NCBI GenBank assembly: GCA_964460185.1
Contig: CAYWTM010000091.1
Location: forward strand, 1-13,944
Length of the DNA stretch: 13,944 nucleotides
Direction: 5' to 3'
DNA from: JAVJPJ01 sp040217295
Lineage (GTDB): Bacteria; Pseudomonadota; Alphaproteobacteria; Rhodobacterales; Rhodobacteraceae
Positions 1 to 10,345 of the stretch are shown here, piece after piece. The translations under genes and the position numbers were made by a program. Positions within the stretch are counted from its first letter, which is position 1. Each line of letters opens with the position of its first letter. Under the pieces are notes generated by a model. The model saw nothing but the letters and a program-made list of their open reading frames with translations, ran no database searches and was not told the origin of the DNA.

Positions 1-3006
<3,006 letters not shown>

Positions 3007-3022
3007 TCCGCCGTTCCGAGGG

Positions 3023-3054
3023 GCCGGTGCGGCGGCTCAGCTGCCCCGGCTTTT
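3023..3054 (+). terminator. Bulged hairpin terminator after the hydantoinase gene
   Basis: The stem is GCCGG (3023-3027) pairing with CCGGC (3046-3050), a TGC bulge (3028-3030), then GGCGGC (3031-3036) pairing with GCTGCC (3040-3045) with one G-U pair, around a TCA loop. TTTT follows at once (3051-3054). This is the layout of a rho-independent terminator for the plus-strand gene, although the T run is short. An alternative hairpin (CCGCCG 3008-3013 with CGGCGG 3030-3035) overlaps it and cannot form at the same time. The last T is also the first base of the minus-strand stop codon of the NIPSNAP gene. Confidence 0.6.
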
Positions 3055-3383
3055 CAACGCAGGGCGGAAAAGGCTGTGGGAGCAAGGAAGCTGCTTGCGA
3101 TATTGGCGACGACCTCGCCATGGACGCGCTGATGCTCGGCGCGTGCCGCGACCCATTCGGGATCCGTGGCAAACGTGGTCCAAAGCCGCTCGCGTTCCTC
3201 CATCGTCTCCCAGGCGAGGAAATAGGTCAGATCGTGATTGGACGGACCGATGAGTGTGGTGAAGAACCCCGTCGGGCGCAGACCGATCCTTTCCCAGATG
3301 CGCAATGTCGTTGCCTCGAACCGCTGCAACAACGCGGGCATGCCGCCGGGCACACAGGAATAGACGCGCATTTCATAGATCAT
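3054..3383 (-). CDS. NIPSNAP family protein
   Basis: This small cytoplasmic protein of 109 residues fits the NIPSNAP family, a dimeric alpha/beta-barrel (ferredoxin-like) fold. The opening MIYEMRVYSCVPGGMPALLQRFE, the central GFFTTLIGPSNHDLTYFLAWE and the following ERERLWTTFATDPEW match the usual order: first strand, lipocalin-like middle, then the WxxFxxDPEW helix. NIPSNAP proteins are common in bacterial catabolic operons but mostly have no proven reaction, so none is assigned. The ATG at 3383 is preceded by AAGGGA as a modest ribosome site. The gene lies 18 bp after the aldehyde dehydrogenase stop and is the last gene of the minus-strand run, converging on the hydantoinase gene. The family is sure; the function is unknown. 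Confidence 0.85.
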   Translation of the reverse strand: MIYEMRVYSCVPGGMPALLQRFEATTLRIWERIGLRPTGFFTTLIGPSNHDLTYFLAWETMEERERLWTTFATDPEWVAARAEHQRVHGEVVANIASSFLAPTAFSALR

Positions 3384-3401
3384 GGAGTGTCCCTTGGATA
3401 T

Positions 3402-4838
3402 TCAGGCCGCCGTGTAGGCGGTCTTGACGGTGGTGAAGAATTCGGCGGCATAGCGGCCCTGCTCTCTCGGGCCATGGCTTGATGCCTTGCGGCCCCCGAA
3501 AGGCACATGGAAATCCACACCAGCCGTGGGCAGGTTGACCATGACCATTCCGGCCTCGGCATTGCGTTTGAAATGGGTGGCGTGTTTCAGGCTCGTGGTG
3601 GCGATCCCGGCGGACAGGCCGAACTCCGTGTCATTGGCCAGATCAAGCGCATGATCGTAGTCGCGCGCGGCAATGACGGCGGCCACGGGTCCAAAGATTT
3701 CTTCGCGCGCGATGGTCATGTCATTGGTGCATTCGGCAAACAGGGCCGGCATCTGGAAGAACCCTTCGGTGTCGCGGGTCAGACGCATGCCGCCCGCCAC
3801 CAGCCGGGCACCTTCGCTTTGGCCCAGGGCGATGTATCTTTCGTTCTGTGCGAGTTGGGATGCATCAACGACCGGACCGATGTCCGTGCCCTCATGCAGG
3901 GCATGCCCAACCGTCAGCGTCTTCATTCGTTCGGACATCGCGGCAAGAAACCGGTCGTGGATCGCCTGTTCGACAATGATGCGCGAGGATGCCGTGCACC
4001 GCTGGCCGGTCGAAAAGAACGCACCGTTGACGACGCAATCGACTGCAATATCAAGATCGGCGTCTGCCAACACGACAAACGGGTTCTTGCCTCCCATTTC
4101 GCATTGGACCTTGCGCATGAGCCGCGCCGACGCCGCAGTCAGCGCCGCGCCCGTGGATTGCGAGCCGGTGAAGGTCAGTGCATCCACATCGGAACTGTCC
4201 ACGATCGTCTGGCCGACAACCGATCCGCGCCCCATGACCAGGTTCAAGACGCCATCAGGCAGGCCCGCACGGTGCAGGATATCGACAAGCGCCCAGGCAC
4301 ATCCCGGCACCAGATCGGCAGGTTTGAAGACCACCGTGTTTCCATAGCAAAGCGCAGGCGCGATTTTCCACGCCGGAATGGCGATGGGAAAATTCCACGG
4401 CGTGATCACCCCCACCACGCCCACGGGTTCGCGCGTGATCTCGACGCCCACCCCGGGCCGCACGGAGGGTAGCGTTTCGCCTCCAAGCCGCAGAGCCTCA
4501 CCTGCGAAGAAATCGAAAATCTGCGCCGCGCGCACTGTTTCACCAATGCCTTCGGCCAGTGTCTTTCCCTCTTCTCGGGCCAGAAGACGGCCCAGTTCAT
4601 CCTTGCGCGACATGATTTCGTCGGATGCACGGCGCAAGATCGCGTGCCGTTCCAACGGCCCCGTGCGCGACCAGGCGGGGAATGCGGCCTTTGCTGCGGC
4701 GATGGCGTCCAAGGTCTGCGCGGCCGTCGCCCGGGCATAGTGACCCACGACATCCGAAACATCGGAAGGGTTGATGTTGGGCGCGGCCTCGCCCGCGACC
4801 CATCGGCCGCCCAAAAGGTTCGGTTTCGGCTCTGACAT
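3402..4838 (-). CDS. NAD(P)+-dependent aldehyde dehydrogenase (semialdehyde type)
   Basis: This cytoplasmic enzyme oxidises an aldehyde or semialdehyde to the acid with NAD(P)+. At 478 residues it has the normal family length and all catalytic residues are visible: Asn149 in ITPWNFP, Lys172 in FKPAD, the FTGSQSTG loop (223-230), Glu247 in EMGGKNPF, Cys281 in GQRCTASS, and Glu380 in EEIFGP. The stretch from KPADLVPGCAW to GRGSVVGQ resembles alpha-ketoglutaric semialdehyde dehydrogenases and related 2-oxo-semialdehyde enzymes, but this subfamily call is from memory of the motifs and the true substrate is open. The ATG at 4838 has GGAGAAG just upstream. It lies 39 bp after the YciI-like gene and 18 bp before the NIPSNAP gene, so it is co-transcribed and probably performs a late oxidation step of the pathway. 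Confidence 0.93.
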   Translation of the reverse strand: MSEPKPNLLGGRWVAGEAAPNINPSDVSDVVGHYARATAAQTLDAIAAAKAAFPAWSRTGPLERHAILRRASDEIMSRKDELGRLLAREEGKTLAEGIGETVRAAQIFDFFAGEALRLGGETLPSVRPGVGVEITREPVGVVGVITPWNFPIAIPAWKIAPALCYGNTVVFKPADLVPGCAWALVDILHRAGLPDGVLNLVMGRGSVVGQTIVDSSDVDALTFTGSQSTGAALTAASARLMRKVQCEMGGKNPFVVLADADLDIAVDCVVNGAFFSTGQRCTASSRIIVEQAIHDRFLAAMSERMKTLTVGHALHEGTDIGPVVDASQLAQNERYIALGQSEGARLVAGGMRLTRDTEGFFQMPALFAECTNDMTIAREEIFGPVAAVIAARDYDHALDLANDTEFGLSAGIATTSLKHATHFKRNAEAGMVMVNLPTAGVDFHVPFGGRKASSHGPREQGRYAAEFFTTVKTAYTAA

Positions 4839-4877
4839 CGTCTTCTCCAGCAGGTCAGGTCTTCGGGTGCGGGCCGT

Positions 4878-5249
4878 CTAGCCGATCACGGCACTCTGAT
4901 CGGAATAGCGAACGGTGAAGGTCATCGAGCCTTCGTTCAGCAGCCAGCGATGCAAGCTGTACTGGCGCAGTCCGGCCTTGTGGAATGGATCGGCGTCGGC
5001 GATTTTCCGGGCGGCGTCCTCGTCTTCGGCACGCACGATGATCATGCCGGCGGTGGGTGTTGTGCCACCATCCTCAAAGATCGGCCCCGCCCCGAACAGC
5101 TGACCCGCGCGTTCAAGGTCGATTTGGTAGTCCAGATGTGCGGGTAAAACCGCCTGCATGCCCGGGGCTCGGGCGGGGCGGGTGGTGATCACGTACAGTG
5201 ACTGGCGCAGAAACGACGCGTAAAGGTCTTCGGGCTTCTTGTCAGACAT
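4878..5249 (-). CDS. YciI-like protein (dimeric alpha/beta-barrel)
   Basis: This 123-residue cytoplasmic protein looks like the YciI family, a small fold related to muconolactone isomerase. Conserved features are HLDYQIDLERAGQLFGAGP (residues 38-56, with His38), the GMIIVRAEDEDAARKIADADPF block (68-89, with Asp87) and YSLHRWLLNEG near the end. Family members include putative hydrolases and isomerases, such as dehalogenase-like proteins, but most have no known reaction. I chose the ATG at 5249 over the TTG at 5267 because GGAGG (5254-5258) lies 4 bp upstream of it. The gene sits downstream of tctC, separated by a perfect 16-bp hairpin, and 39 bp before the aldehyde dehydrogenase gene. The family is fairly sure; a role in handling a pathway intermediate is inference. 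Confidence 0.82.
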   Translation of the reverse strand: MSDKKPEDLYASFLRQSLYVITTRPARAPGMQAVLPAHLDYQIDLERAGQLFGAGPIFEDGGTTPTAGMIIVRAEDEDAARKIADADPFHKAGLRQYSLHRWLLNEGSMTFTVRYSDQSAVIG

Positions 5250-5253
5250 GTGG

Positions 5254-5258
5254 CCTCC
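5254..5258 (-). promoter_or_regulatory. Ribosome binding site fixing the YciI-like start
   Basis: GGAGG on the minus strand lies 4 bp before the ATG at 5249. It excludes the in-frame TTG at 5267, which lies upstream of this site. Confidence 0.7.
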
Positions 5259-5275
5259 GGCAGGCAAATGGATGC

Positions 5276-5313
5276 TCTGACGTGCCGCCGGATTGTCCCG
5301 GCGGCACGTCAGA
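5276..5313 (-). terminator. Perfect 16-bp hairpin between tctC and the YciI-like gene
   Basis: TCTGACGTGCCGCCGG (5276-5291) is exactly complementary to CCGGCGGCACGTCAGA (5298-5313), with a 6-base loop. It begins 5 bp after the tctC stop codon in the direction of transcription. No T run follows on either strand, so it is not a textbook intrinsic terminator. The likelier roles are protection of the tctC mRNA 3' end or partial termination, giving more receptor protein than downstream enzymes. The structure is seen directly; its role is inference. Confidence 0.6.
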
Positions 5314-5318
5314 AGGAT

Positions 5319-6281
5319 TTACCGACGCTCGATCTGTGCGGTGTCGATGACCTCGGTCCACACGGCAATCTGGCGTTCGATCAGCGCCTGCAGTTCCGCA
5401 CCGGTCGACCCGCGCGGCGACGCGCCAAGGGCCGCGATCTGCGCCTGCACGTCTTCCATGGCGAGCACCCGCTGGATTTCGGCCGAAAGGGCAGCCTCCA
5501 CGTTTTCGGGCAGGCCCGCAGGCGCTCCAAGTGCCGTCCACGAGATGACGTCAAACCCTTCGGCGACGGTTTCATTCAACGTGGGAACATCGGGGGAATC
5601 GGGCCAGCGTTCAGCCGAGGTAACGGCCAGGACATCGTAGACCCCAGCGTCGGCCTGGCCCCGGATGACGGTGCCCGTGTCGATGATCAGATCGACCTCG
5701 CCGCCCATCAAGGCCGTGCTGGCTGCAGCCCCGCCCTGATACGGCACGTGGATGAATTCGGCCCCGGTTTCCAGACCCAGAAGCTCTCCGGTGAGGTGCT
5801 GGGTCGACCCGACACCCGAATGCCCGATCACGATGCTGCCCGGGTCGGCCAAGGCGGCTTCGATCAGGGCATCGATCGACTCGTATTCACCGGCGCGCGC
5901 CGCGAGGAAGAACGGGAACTGGCCGATGGTCGACAAGAACGTGTAATCGTCCACGGGCTCGAAAGGCAACGAGTTGTATAGAGCCGCCGCCACCGCGTGA
6001 CCGCCAACCAGCAGCTGCATGGTATAGCCATCGGGATCCTCACCCGCGACATAACCCGACGCGACTGTCCCCCCGGCCCCCGGCCGCGATTCCACGACGA
6101 CAGGCTCTCCCAGGCCTTGCGACATCTGTTCGGCCATGATGCGCGAAACGGTGTCCGCGTTGCCGCCCGGCCCAAAGCCATGCACGATGCGCAGCGAACG
6201 ATCCGGGAAACTGTCCTGTGCAACCGCCGGCACGGCCAGCGCGATCGCAAGGGGCAGCGTGGCAATCAGATTTCTAAGCAT
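5319..6281 (-). CDS. tctC: TTT transporter periplasmic substrate-binding protein (TctC/Bug family)
   Basis: This is the extracytoplasmic receptor of a tripartite tricarboxylate transporter, which binds a carboxylate in the periplasm and delivers it to TctAB. The 320-residue length is normal. Residues 1-21 form a signal peptide: MLRN, a hydrophobic core, then AVA before QDSFP, giving likely cleavage after Ala21. The mature start FPDRSLRIVHGFGPGGNADTVSR matches the family pattern in which a PGG loop contacts the ligand carboxylate. Further family marks are VVESRPGAGGTVA, IGHSGVGSTQHLTGELL and the VPYQGGAAASTALMGGEVDL stretch. The ATG at 6281 follows GGGAGG (6289-6294). Here tctC comes last (B-A-C) instead of first as in the classical tctCBA order, 61 bp after tctA. 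The ligand cannot be told; cluster context suggests an aromatic or dicarboxylic acid. Confidence 0.93.
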   Translation of the reverse strand: MLRNLIATLPLAIALAVPAVAQDSFPDRSLRIVHGFGPGGNADTVSRIMAEQMSQGLGEPVVVESRPGAGGTVASGYVAGEDPDGYTMQLLVGGHAVAAALYNSLPFEPVDDYTFLSTIGQFPFFLAARAGEYESIDALIEAALADPGSIVIGHSGVGSTQHLTGELLGLETGAEFIHVPYQGGAAASTALMGGEVDLIIDTGTVIRGQADAGVYDVLAVTSAERWPDSPDVPTLNETVAEGFDVISWTALGAPAGLPENVEAALSAEIQRVLAMEDVQAQIAALGASPRGSTGAELQALIERQIAVWTEVIDTAQIERR

Positions 6282-6342
6282 TTGTATTCCTCCCTTGGTG
6301 ATAAAGCCTCTTTGGTGATCCTGGCCCTCGGCTTTGAAGGGC

Positions 6343-7851
6343 CTAGCGTTCGTGCGCTCCTCGCGTTTGAACGTTGCGTCGGTAGGTCTTGATGGTTGAG
6401 AAGATCGAGAAACCGATCAGCGCCACCGTGCAGGCGAACAGCACGGCGCTGATCGGGCGTTCGATGAAAATTGCGAAGTCCCCGCGATAGATCAGCATCG
6501 TGCGGCGGAAATTGTCCTCGAGCAGCGGGCCGAGCACGAAACCCAGCAGCACCGGGGCCGGTTCGAAGCGGTAGCTTTTCATCAGGTAGCCGATGATGCC
6601 GAATGCCAGCGTCAGCACCACATCCGTGACACTTGTGCGGTGCGAATAGACGCCGACGCAGATCATCACGATGATCACCGGATAGAGCTTTTGATAGGGG
6701 ATACGCAGCAACAGCACCCAAAGGCGGATCAAGGGAATGTTGATCAGGAGCAAGATGACGTTGCCCACGAAAAAGCTTGCGATCACCCCCCAGAACAACA
6801 GCGGCTGGTCCACCATCAGGCGGGGGCCCGGGATGATGCCGTTCAGGATCAGCGCACCAATGATCAGCGCCATGACCGCGTCGCCGGGAATGCCCAGTGT
6901 GAGCGTGGGGATAAACCCGGTCTGGGACGCCGCGTTGTTGGCGGATTCCGGTGCCGACAGGCCCGGCAAATGCCCCGTGCCGAATTTTTCCGGCGTGCGC
7001 GAGACCCGTTTTTCCGTGGCATAAGCCATGAATGATGCGATCGCCGCGCCGGTTCCCGGAAGCGCACCGAAAAAGCTCCCGATGGTCGAGCCACGCAGGA
7101 TCGGTCCTAAAAGCGATCGCGCCTCGGCACGGGTGGGGATGATATCGCGCATGGTGACGCTGATGTTGGTCATCGTCCGCGTGCGATTGGATGCGTTGCG
7201 GATGATCTCGCTGACCCCGAACAGCCCCATGGCGAGCGACACCAGGCTGATGCCATCGGCCAGTTCGGGCATGGCAACGAAGCGGTAATATCCCGTGGTG
7301 GCATCCGCCCCCACGAGGCCAAGCGCGATGCCCACCAGAACCATCGCGAAAGACCGCAATTGCGACCCGGTCCCGACAAGGGACGCCGCCAGCAGGCCCA
7401 GGACCACCAGCATCGCGTATTCCGGCGCGCCGAAACGCAGCGCTATGCTTGTCATCGGGATGGCAGCCAGCACCAGGATCGCGACCCCGATCATGCCGCC
7501 CACAAAGGATGAAAACGCCGCGACGAACAGGGCCATCCCTGCCCGGCCGTCCCTGGCGATCGGATAGCCTTCCAGACAGGTCACCACCGAAGACGGCGTT
7601 CCGGGCAGGTTCAACAAGATCGACGCGATCGAGCCGCCATATTGGGATCCATAGTAGATCCCCGCCAGCATGATCATCGAGGTTGTCGCATCCAGATAGA
7701 ACGTGACCGGAAGCAGCAGGGAAATTGCCGTGATCGCTCCGATCCCCGGCAAAACGCCGATCAACTGCCCGATGAACACGCCCGCAAAGGCGTAGATCAG
7801 GATCTCGGGCTGCATCACGACAGACAGCCCCATGAGGAACTGGTCGATCAA
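6343..7851 (-). CDS. tctA: TTT transporter large membrane subunit TctA
   Basis: This is the large permease subunit of the tripartite tricarboxylate transporter, an integral inner-membrane protein that moves the carboxylate with an ion gradient. Its 502 residues fit the family (about 500) and are made of many hydrophobic segments. Diagnostic motifs are GVLPGIGAITAISLLLP and the YYGSQYGGSIASILLNLPG block near residues 72-90, followed by EGYPIARDGRAG; a second PGTGAAIASF region lies mid-protein. The start is a TTG, chosen because GGAGG (7857-7861) sits 5 bp upstream and no in-frame ATG fits as well. The gene begins 2 bp after the tctB stop, so translation of the two subunits is probably coupled. 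TctA in this context needs both tctB and tctC, which flank it. Confidence 0.95.
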   Translation of the reverse strand: MIDQFLMGLSVVMQPEILIYAFAGVFIGQLIGVLPGIGAITAISLLLPVTFYLDATTSMIMLAGIYYGSQYGGSIASILLNLPGTPSSVVTCLEGYPIARDGRAGMALFVAAFSSFVGGMIGVAILVLAAIPMTSIALRFGAPEYAMLVVLGLLAASLVGTGSQLRSFAMVLVGIALGLVGADATTGYYRFVAMPELADGISLVSLAMGLFGVSEIIRNASNRTRTMTNISVTMRDIIPTRAEARSLLGPILRGSTIGSFFGALPGTGAAIASFMAYATEKRVSRTPEKFGTGHLPGLSAPESANNAASQTGFIPTLTLGIPGDAVMALIIGALILNGIIPGPRLMVDQPLLFWGVIASFFVGNVILLLINIPLIRLWVLLLRIPYQKLYPVIIVMICVGVYSHRTSVTDVVLTLAFGIIGYLMKSYRFEPAPVLLGFVLGPLLEDNFRRTMLIYRGDFAIFIERPISAVLFACTVALIGFSIFSTIKTYRRNVQTRGAHER

Positions 7852-7853
7852 GG

Positions 7854-8318
7854 CTACCTCCAGAATGCCGGTATCGGCAGTTCAAGTGTGACAAGGAACA
7901 GCAGCCAGCCCGCACCCGTGGCCAGGACCGCATACAAGAGAATCGTGGCCGGACTGGCAGCCTTGTCCGCCAGCATCGACACGACCACGGCCAGGAACAT
8001 CGCGGGCACCAGGCCGGCGAGATCGACCAGGACGGCAAAGATCAACATGGCCGCCGATACGAAGATCAGGCCGCGCCACTGGATGCCGCCCGCCTTGTCC
8101 ATGCCCGCATCGGCGATGTCGACGATGATGATGGCCACGGCGATCACGCAGATCATCACGGCAATGGCGCGCGGTATGAATCCCGGGCCCATCTGCGTCA
8201 ATCGACCGATCGGATAGTCCCAGCCGATGGCAAGCATGCCAAGCCCGATGAAAAGCAGAACCGCGCCACTGGTGGCGCGATGAACAATGCTGGTCCGTGC
8301 CTGGTCCTGGGTTTGCAT
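7854..8318 (-). CDS. tctB: TTT transporter small membrane subunit TctB
   Basis: This is the small membrane subunit of the tripartite transporter, which pairs with TctA in the inner membrane. The 154-residue protein has four hydrophobic segments at about residues 17-33, 51-68, 84-116 and 123-145, the typical TctB topology, and the short family motif GPGFIP (44-49) after the first segment. The ATG at 8318 is preceded by GGGAGG. Sequence conservation in TctB proteins is low, so the call rests on topology, the GPGFxP motif and position directly before tctA. The last codons of tctB (TGG AGG TAG) contain the tctA ribosome site, which ties the translation of both subunits together. It lies 42 bp after the Ldh2-type dehydrogenase gene. 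Confidence 0.9.
   Translation of the reverse strand: MQTQDQARTSIVHRATSGAVLLFIGLGMLAIGWDYPIGRLTQMGPGFIPRAIAVMICVIAVAIIIVDIADAGMDKAGGIQWRGLIFVSAAMLIFAVLVDLAGLVPAMFLAVVVSMLADKAASPATILLYAVLATGAGWLLFLVTLELPIPAFWR
7857..7861 (-). promoter_or_regulatory. Ribosome binding site inside the tctB end that selects the TTG start of tctA
   Basis: GGAGG on the minus strand is formed by the last two sense codons of tctB and lies 5 bp before the TTG at 7851. It is the reason for calling a TTG start. Confidence 0.75.
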
Positions 8319-8354
8319 GGTCGCCCCCCTCCCGAGAACGATGGATAAAGTGCT

Positions 8355-8373
8355 CGCCGGCTATCGGCCGGCG
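8355..8373 (-). other. Hairpin across the stop codon of the Ldh2-type gene
   Basis: CGCCGGC (8355-8361) and GCCGGCG (8367-8373) form a 7-bp GC-only stem with a 5-base loop holding part of the TAG stop codon (8361-8363). No T run follows on the minus strand, so it is not a clear terminator. It may stabilise or partly shield the mRNA between the dehydrogenase and transporter genes, or be chance in GC-rich DNA. Confidence 0.35.
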
Positions 8374-9419
8374 GTCATGGGTTCGTCTTGTGGCGGTATC
8401 GGATCCGGCAAAGTCACCCCGAAACGCCCGGCCAGCGCGGTCAGGCGCTGCATCGTGCCGGAGGCAATGGGGATGCCGTTGGCCAATCGATCCTCGGACA
8501 CCCGAAACCCGCGTTCACCGGGCATCAGGATCTCGTCCGTGCCCGGGGCCGTGGGCAGGGCCTTGAGGCGGCGCGCAAGATCCGCGACCTGCGTGGCAAA
8601 CACCTCCGGGTTGGCGAAGGTCGCGATGTTCAGGGCGACAGCCACACCGTTCATCGAACCCTTTTCGCCCATCAGCGCGGTCGAAATGACCGGGTTGGAG
8701 ATCAGAACACTGGACAAGACCTCGATCATCAACGACAGGCCCGACCCCTTGGGCCCACCAAGCGGCGTCAGGGTCTCGACCTTGGCGGGGTCCGTCGCCG
8801 GGCGTCCGTCGGCATCGATGGCCCACCCCTCGGGGATCGCGATGCCGGTATCCTTGGCATGCATGATCTTTCCAAGCGCCACCGTCGAGGTCGACATATC
8901 CAGCAACAGCGGCAATCCAGTCGATGGAGCCGCAATCGAAACCGGATTGGTGGACAACCCCGACACCCGCGCACCGTGATAGGCCATGAGGGGGCCTGAT
9001 GCGGTCATCACGATCCCGACGCAGCCGTGCCTTGCGGCTTCCAGTGCGAAATACCCCACGGCCCCGGCATGCGTGATGTTGCGCGCGGAACACCAGCCGA
9101 TACCAAGTTCGCCGGCCATGCCGATGGCCGTATCCATCGCCGCCATCATGGCCGAAGGGCCCGGTGCGCGTGCCGCGTCAAGCACCGCCGTGGCACCATG
9201 TTGCGACGTCACCTCGGGCTTTGCCACCGGGTCGATGAGGCCCTGTTCGACCATCTCGACATAGCGCGGAATGCGCAGCACCCCGTGAGAGTTGGTGCCG
9301 CGTGCATTGGCCCAGACCAGAACATCCGCCGTGCACCGCGCATGGGCCGCAGCGTATCCACCGGCCTCGAGCAAGGCCGCAGCAAATGCATGCAGGTCAT
9401 GGGCCCGGAATGCGGTCAT
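8361..9419 (-). CDS. Malate/L-lactate dehydrogenase family oxidoreductase (Ldh2 type)
   Basis: This NAD(P)-dependent cytoplasmic enzyme belongs to the Ldh2/MdhII-like family, whose members interconvert 2-hydroxyacids and 2-oxoacids (malate, lactate, ureidoglycolate, sulfolactate) or reduce cyclic imines. Family marks are ARGTNSHGVLRIPRY (residues 39-52, with the catalytic-region SHG), RNITHAGAVGYFA (113-125), STNPVSIAAPS (156-166) and LGGPKGSGLSLMIEVL (220-235). The 352-residue length is normal. I chose the ATG at 9419 because it overlaps the TGA of the upstream hydrolase gene as ATGA; a GTG at 9461 would add 14 residues and overlap the hydrolase more. No strong ribosome site is visible, consistent with translational coupling. 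In the pathway it probably oxidises a hydroxyacid intermediate or reduces an oxoacid; the substrate is unknown. Confidence 0.92.
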   Translation of the reverse strand: MTAFRAHDLHAFAAALLEAGGYAAAHARCTADVLVWANARGTNSHGVLRIPRYVEMVEQGLIDPVAKPEVTSQHGATAVLDAARAPGPSAMMAAMDTAIGMAGELGIGWCSARNITHAGAVGYFALEAARHGCVGIVMTASGPLMAYHGARVSGLSTNPVSIAAPSTGLPLLLDMSTSTVALGKIMHAKDTGIAIPEGWAIDADGRPATDPAKVETLTPLGGPKGSGLSLMIEVLSSVLISNPVISTALMGEKGSMNGVAVALNIATFANPEVFATQVADLARRLKALPTAPGTDEILMPGERGFRVSEDRLANGIPIASGTMQRLTALAGRFGVTLPDPIPPQDEPMTAGR

Positions 9420-10303
9420 GCGGTGTCTGCCAACGGAGTTGGAAAGAATTTCCTGAGCCACGCGGCGATCAGGGCCTGCGTATGCGGGGCGTCCTCTTCG
9501 GACAGCGGGAAATGCGACACGCCGGTCGGGATCATCAACTCGGCATTGGCGCCGGCCTTTTCGAACAGGCGGATGGATTGTTCCATCGGCGTGATCACGT
9601 CACCGGCGGTGTGGAACAGCAACAGCGGACGCGGCGCGATGGAGGCCACGACATCCTCGGCGCGGAAATGATACATGCTGATCGCGGTCTCGACCGGCAC
9701 CTCGAATTGCGCATGAGGCGACAGGTTCTTGCGCAGTTCCTCGGGGATCGGCACCACGTCAAAGCGCGACACCCACATGCTTTCGCCGGTTTCGGCCTTG
9801 TGCCGCCGGCCCTCTTCGAGAATGCCGGTGAACTTGGCCCAGGCCTCGGGCGTGGGGTGCTGGCCGCGGAATTTCCGTTCACCGTCGCCCCAGCCGCACA
9901 GGGACAGAACGCAGGCCACCCGTTCATCCACGCCGCCCGTAAAGATCGCGACCGCCGCGCCAAAGCTGTGGCCCGTCACCCCGATGCGTTGTGGATCGAC
10001 CTCTTCGCGTTGGGCGATGAAGGTCAGTGCATTGCGCGTGTCGGCGACCTGATCGAAACACCGCACCTCGCCGCGCGCACCTTCGCTTTGACCGCAGCCG
10101 CGAAAATCGATGCGGAACACGCAATAGCCCATGGCCTCGATCATGCGGGCCACCAGCTCCACGTGGGATTTGTCCTTGGTGCCCACGAAGCCGTGCAAGA
10201 CGATGAACGTCGGCAGGCGCTGGCCAGGTTTGCGCCCCTCGGGCACATGCAAGACCCCCGACAGTTTCAGACCATCGGACATGAATGTGAGATCGTGTTC
10301 CAT
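9416..10303 (-). CDS. Alpha/beta hydrolase
   Basis: This is a cytoplasmic serine hydrolase of the alpha/beta fold, 295 residues, without signal peptide. The nucleophile is Ser113 in GHSFG, the oxyanion region is LHGFVG (36-41), the probable acid is Asp235 in HTAGDVITP, and the probable catalytic His is His264 in GVSHFPL, so the triad is complete. The layout, with a long insertion of about 70 residues between strands 6 and 7, fits S33/dienelactone-hydrolase-like esterases rather than the classical MhpC/BphD C-C hydrolases, whose nucleophile motif is usually GNSMG. It may cleave an ester, lactone, amide or ring-fission product. The ATG at 10303 has a weak GAGG-like site. It is 42 bp after the FMN reductase gene and overlaps the Ldh2 gene by 4 bp. 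Confidence 0.88.
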   Translation of the reverse strand: MEHDLTFMSDGLKLSGVLHVPEGRKPGQRLPTFIVLHGFVGTKDKSHVELVARMIEAMGYCVFRIDFRGCGQSEGARGEVRCFDQVADTRNALTFIAQREEVDPQRIGVTGHSFGAAVAIFTGGVDERVACVLSLCGWGDGERKFRGQHPTPEAWAKFTGILEEGRRHKAETGESMWVSRFDVVPIPEELRKNLSPHAQFEVPVETAISMYHFRAEDVVASIAPRPLLLFHTAGDVITPMEQSIRLFEKAGANAELMIPTGVSHFPLSEEDAPHTQALIAAWLRKFFPTPLADTA

Positions 10304-10345
10304 TCTATCGTCGCCTCGCCTTGGTGTCAGATGGGAACCGGCGCG

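Noticed and set aside
3507..4472. Plus-strand open frame of 321 codons opposite the aldehyde dehydrogenase
   Set aside because: It is a mirror frame of an enzyme with all catalytic residues in place.
6295..6319. Direct repeat TTGGTGAT twice (6295-6302 and 6312-6319) upstream of tctC
   Set aside because: Only 8 bases, no symmetry, no promoter around it; may be chance or a minor duplication in the tctA-tctC gap.
6323..6343. GGCCCT/AGGGCC inverted repeat at the tctA stop
   Set aside because: A 6-bp stem with 9-base loop and no T run is too weak to call a terminator.
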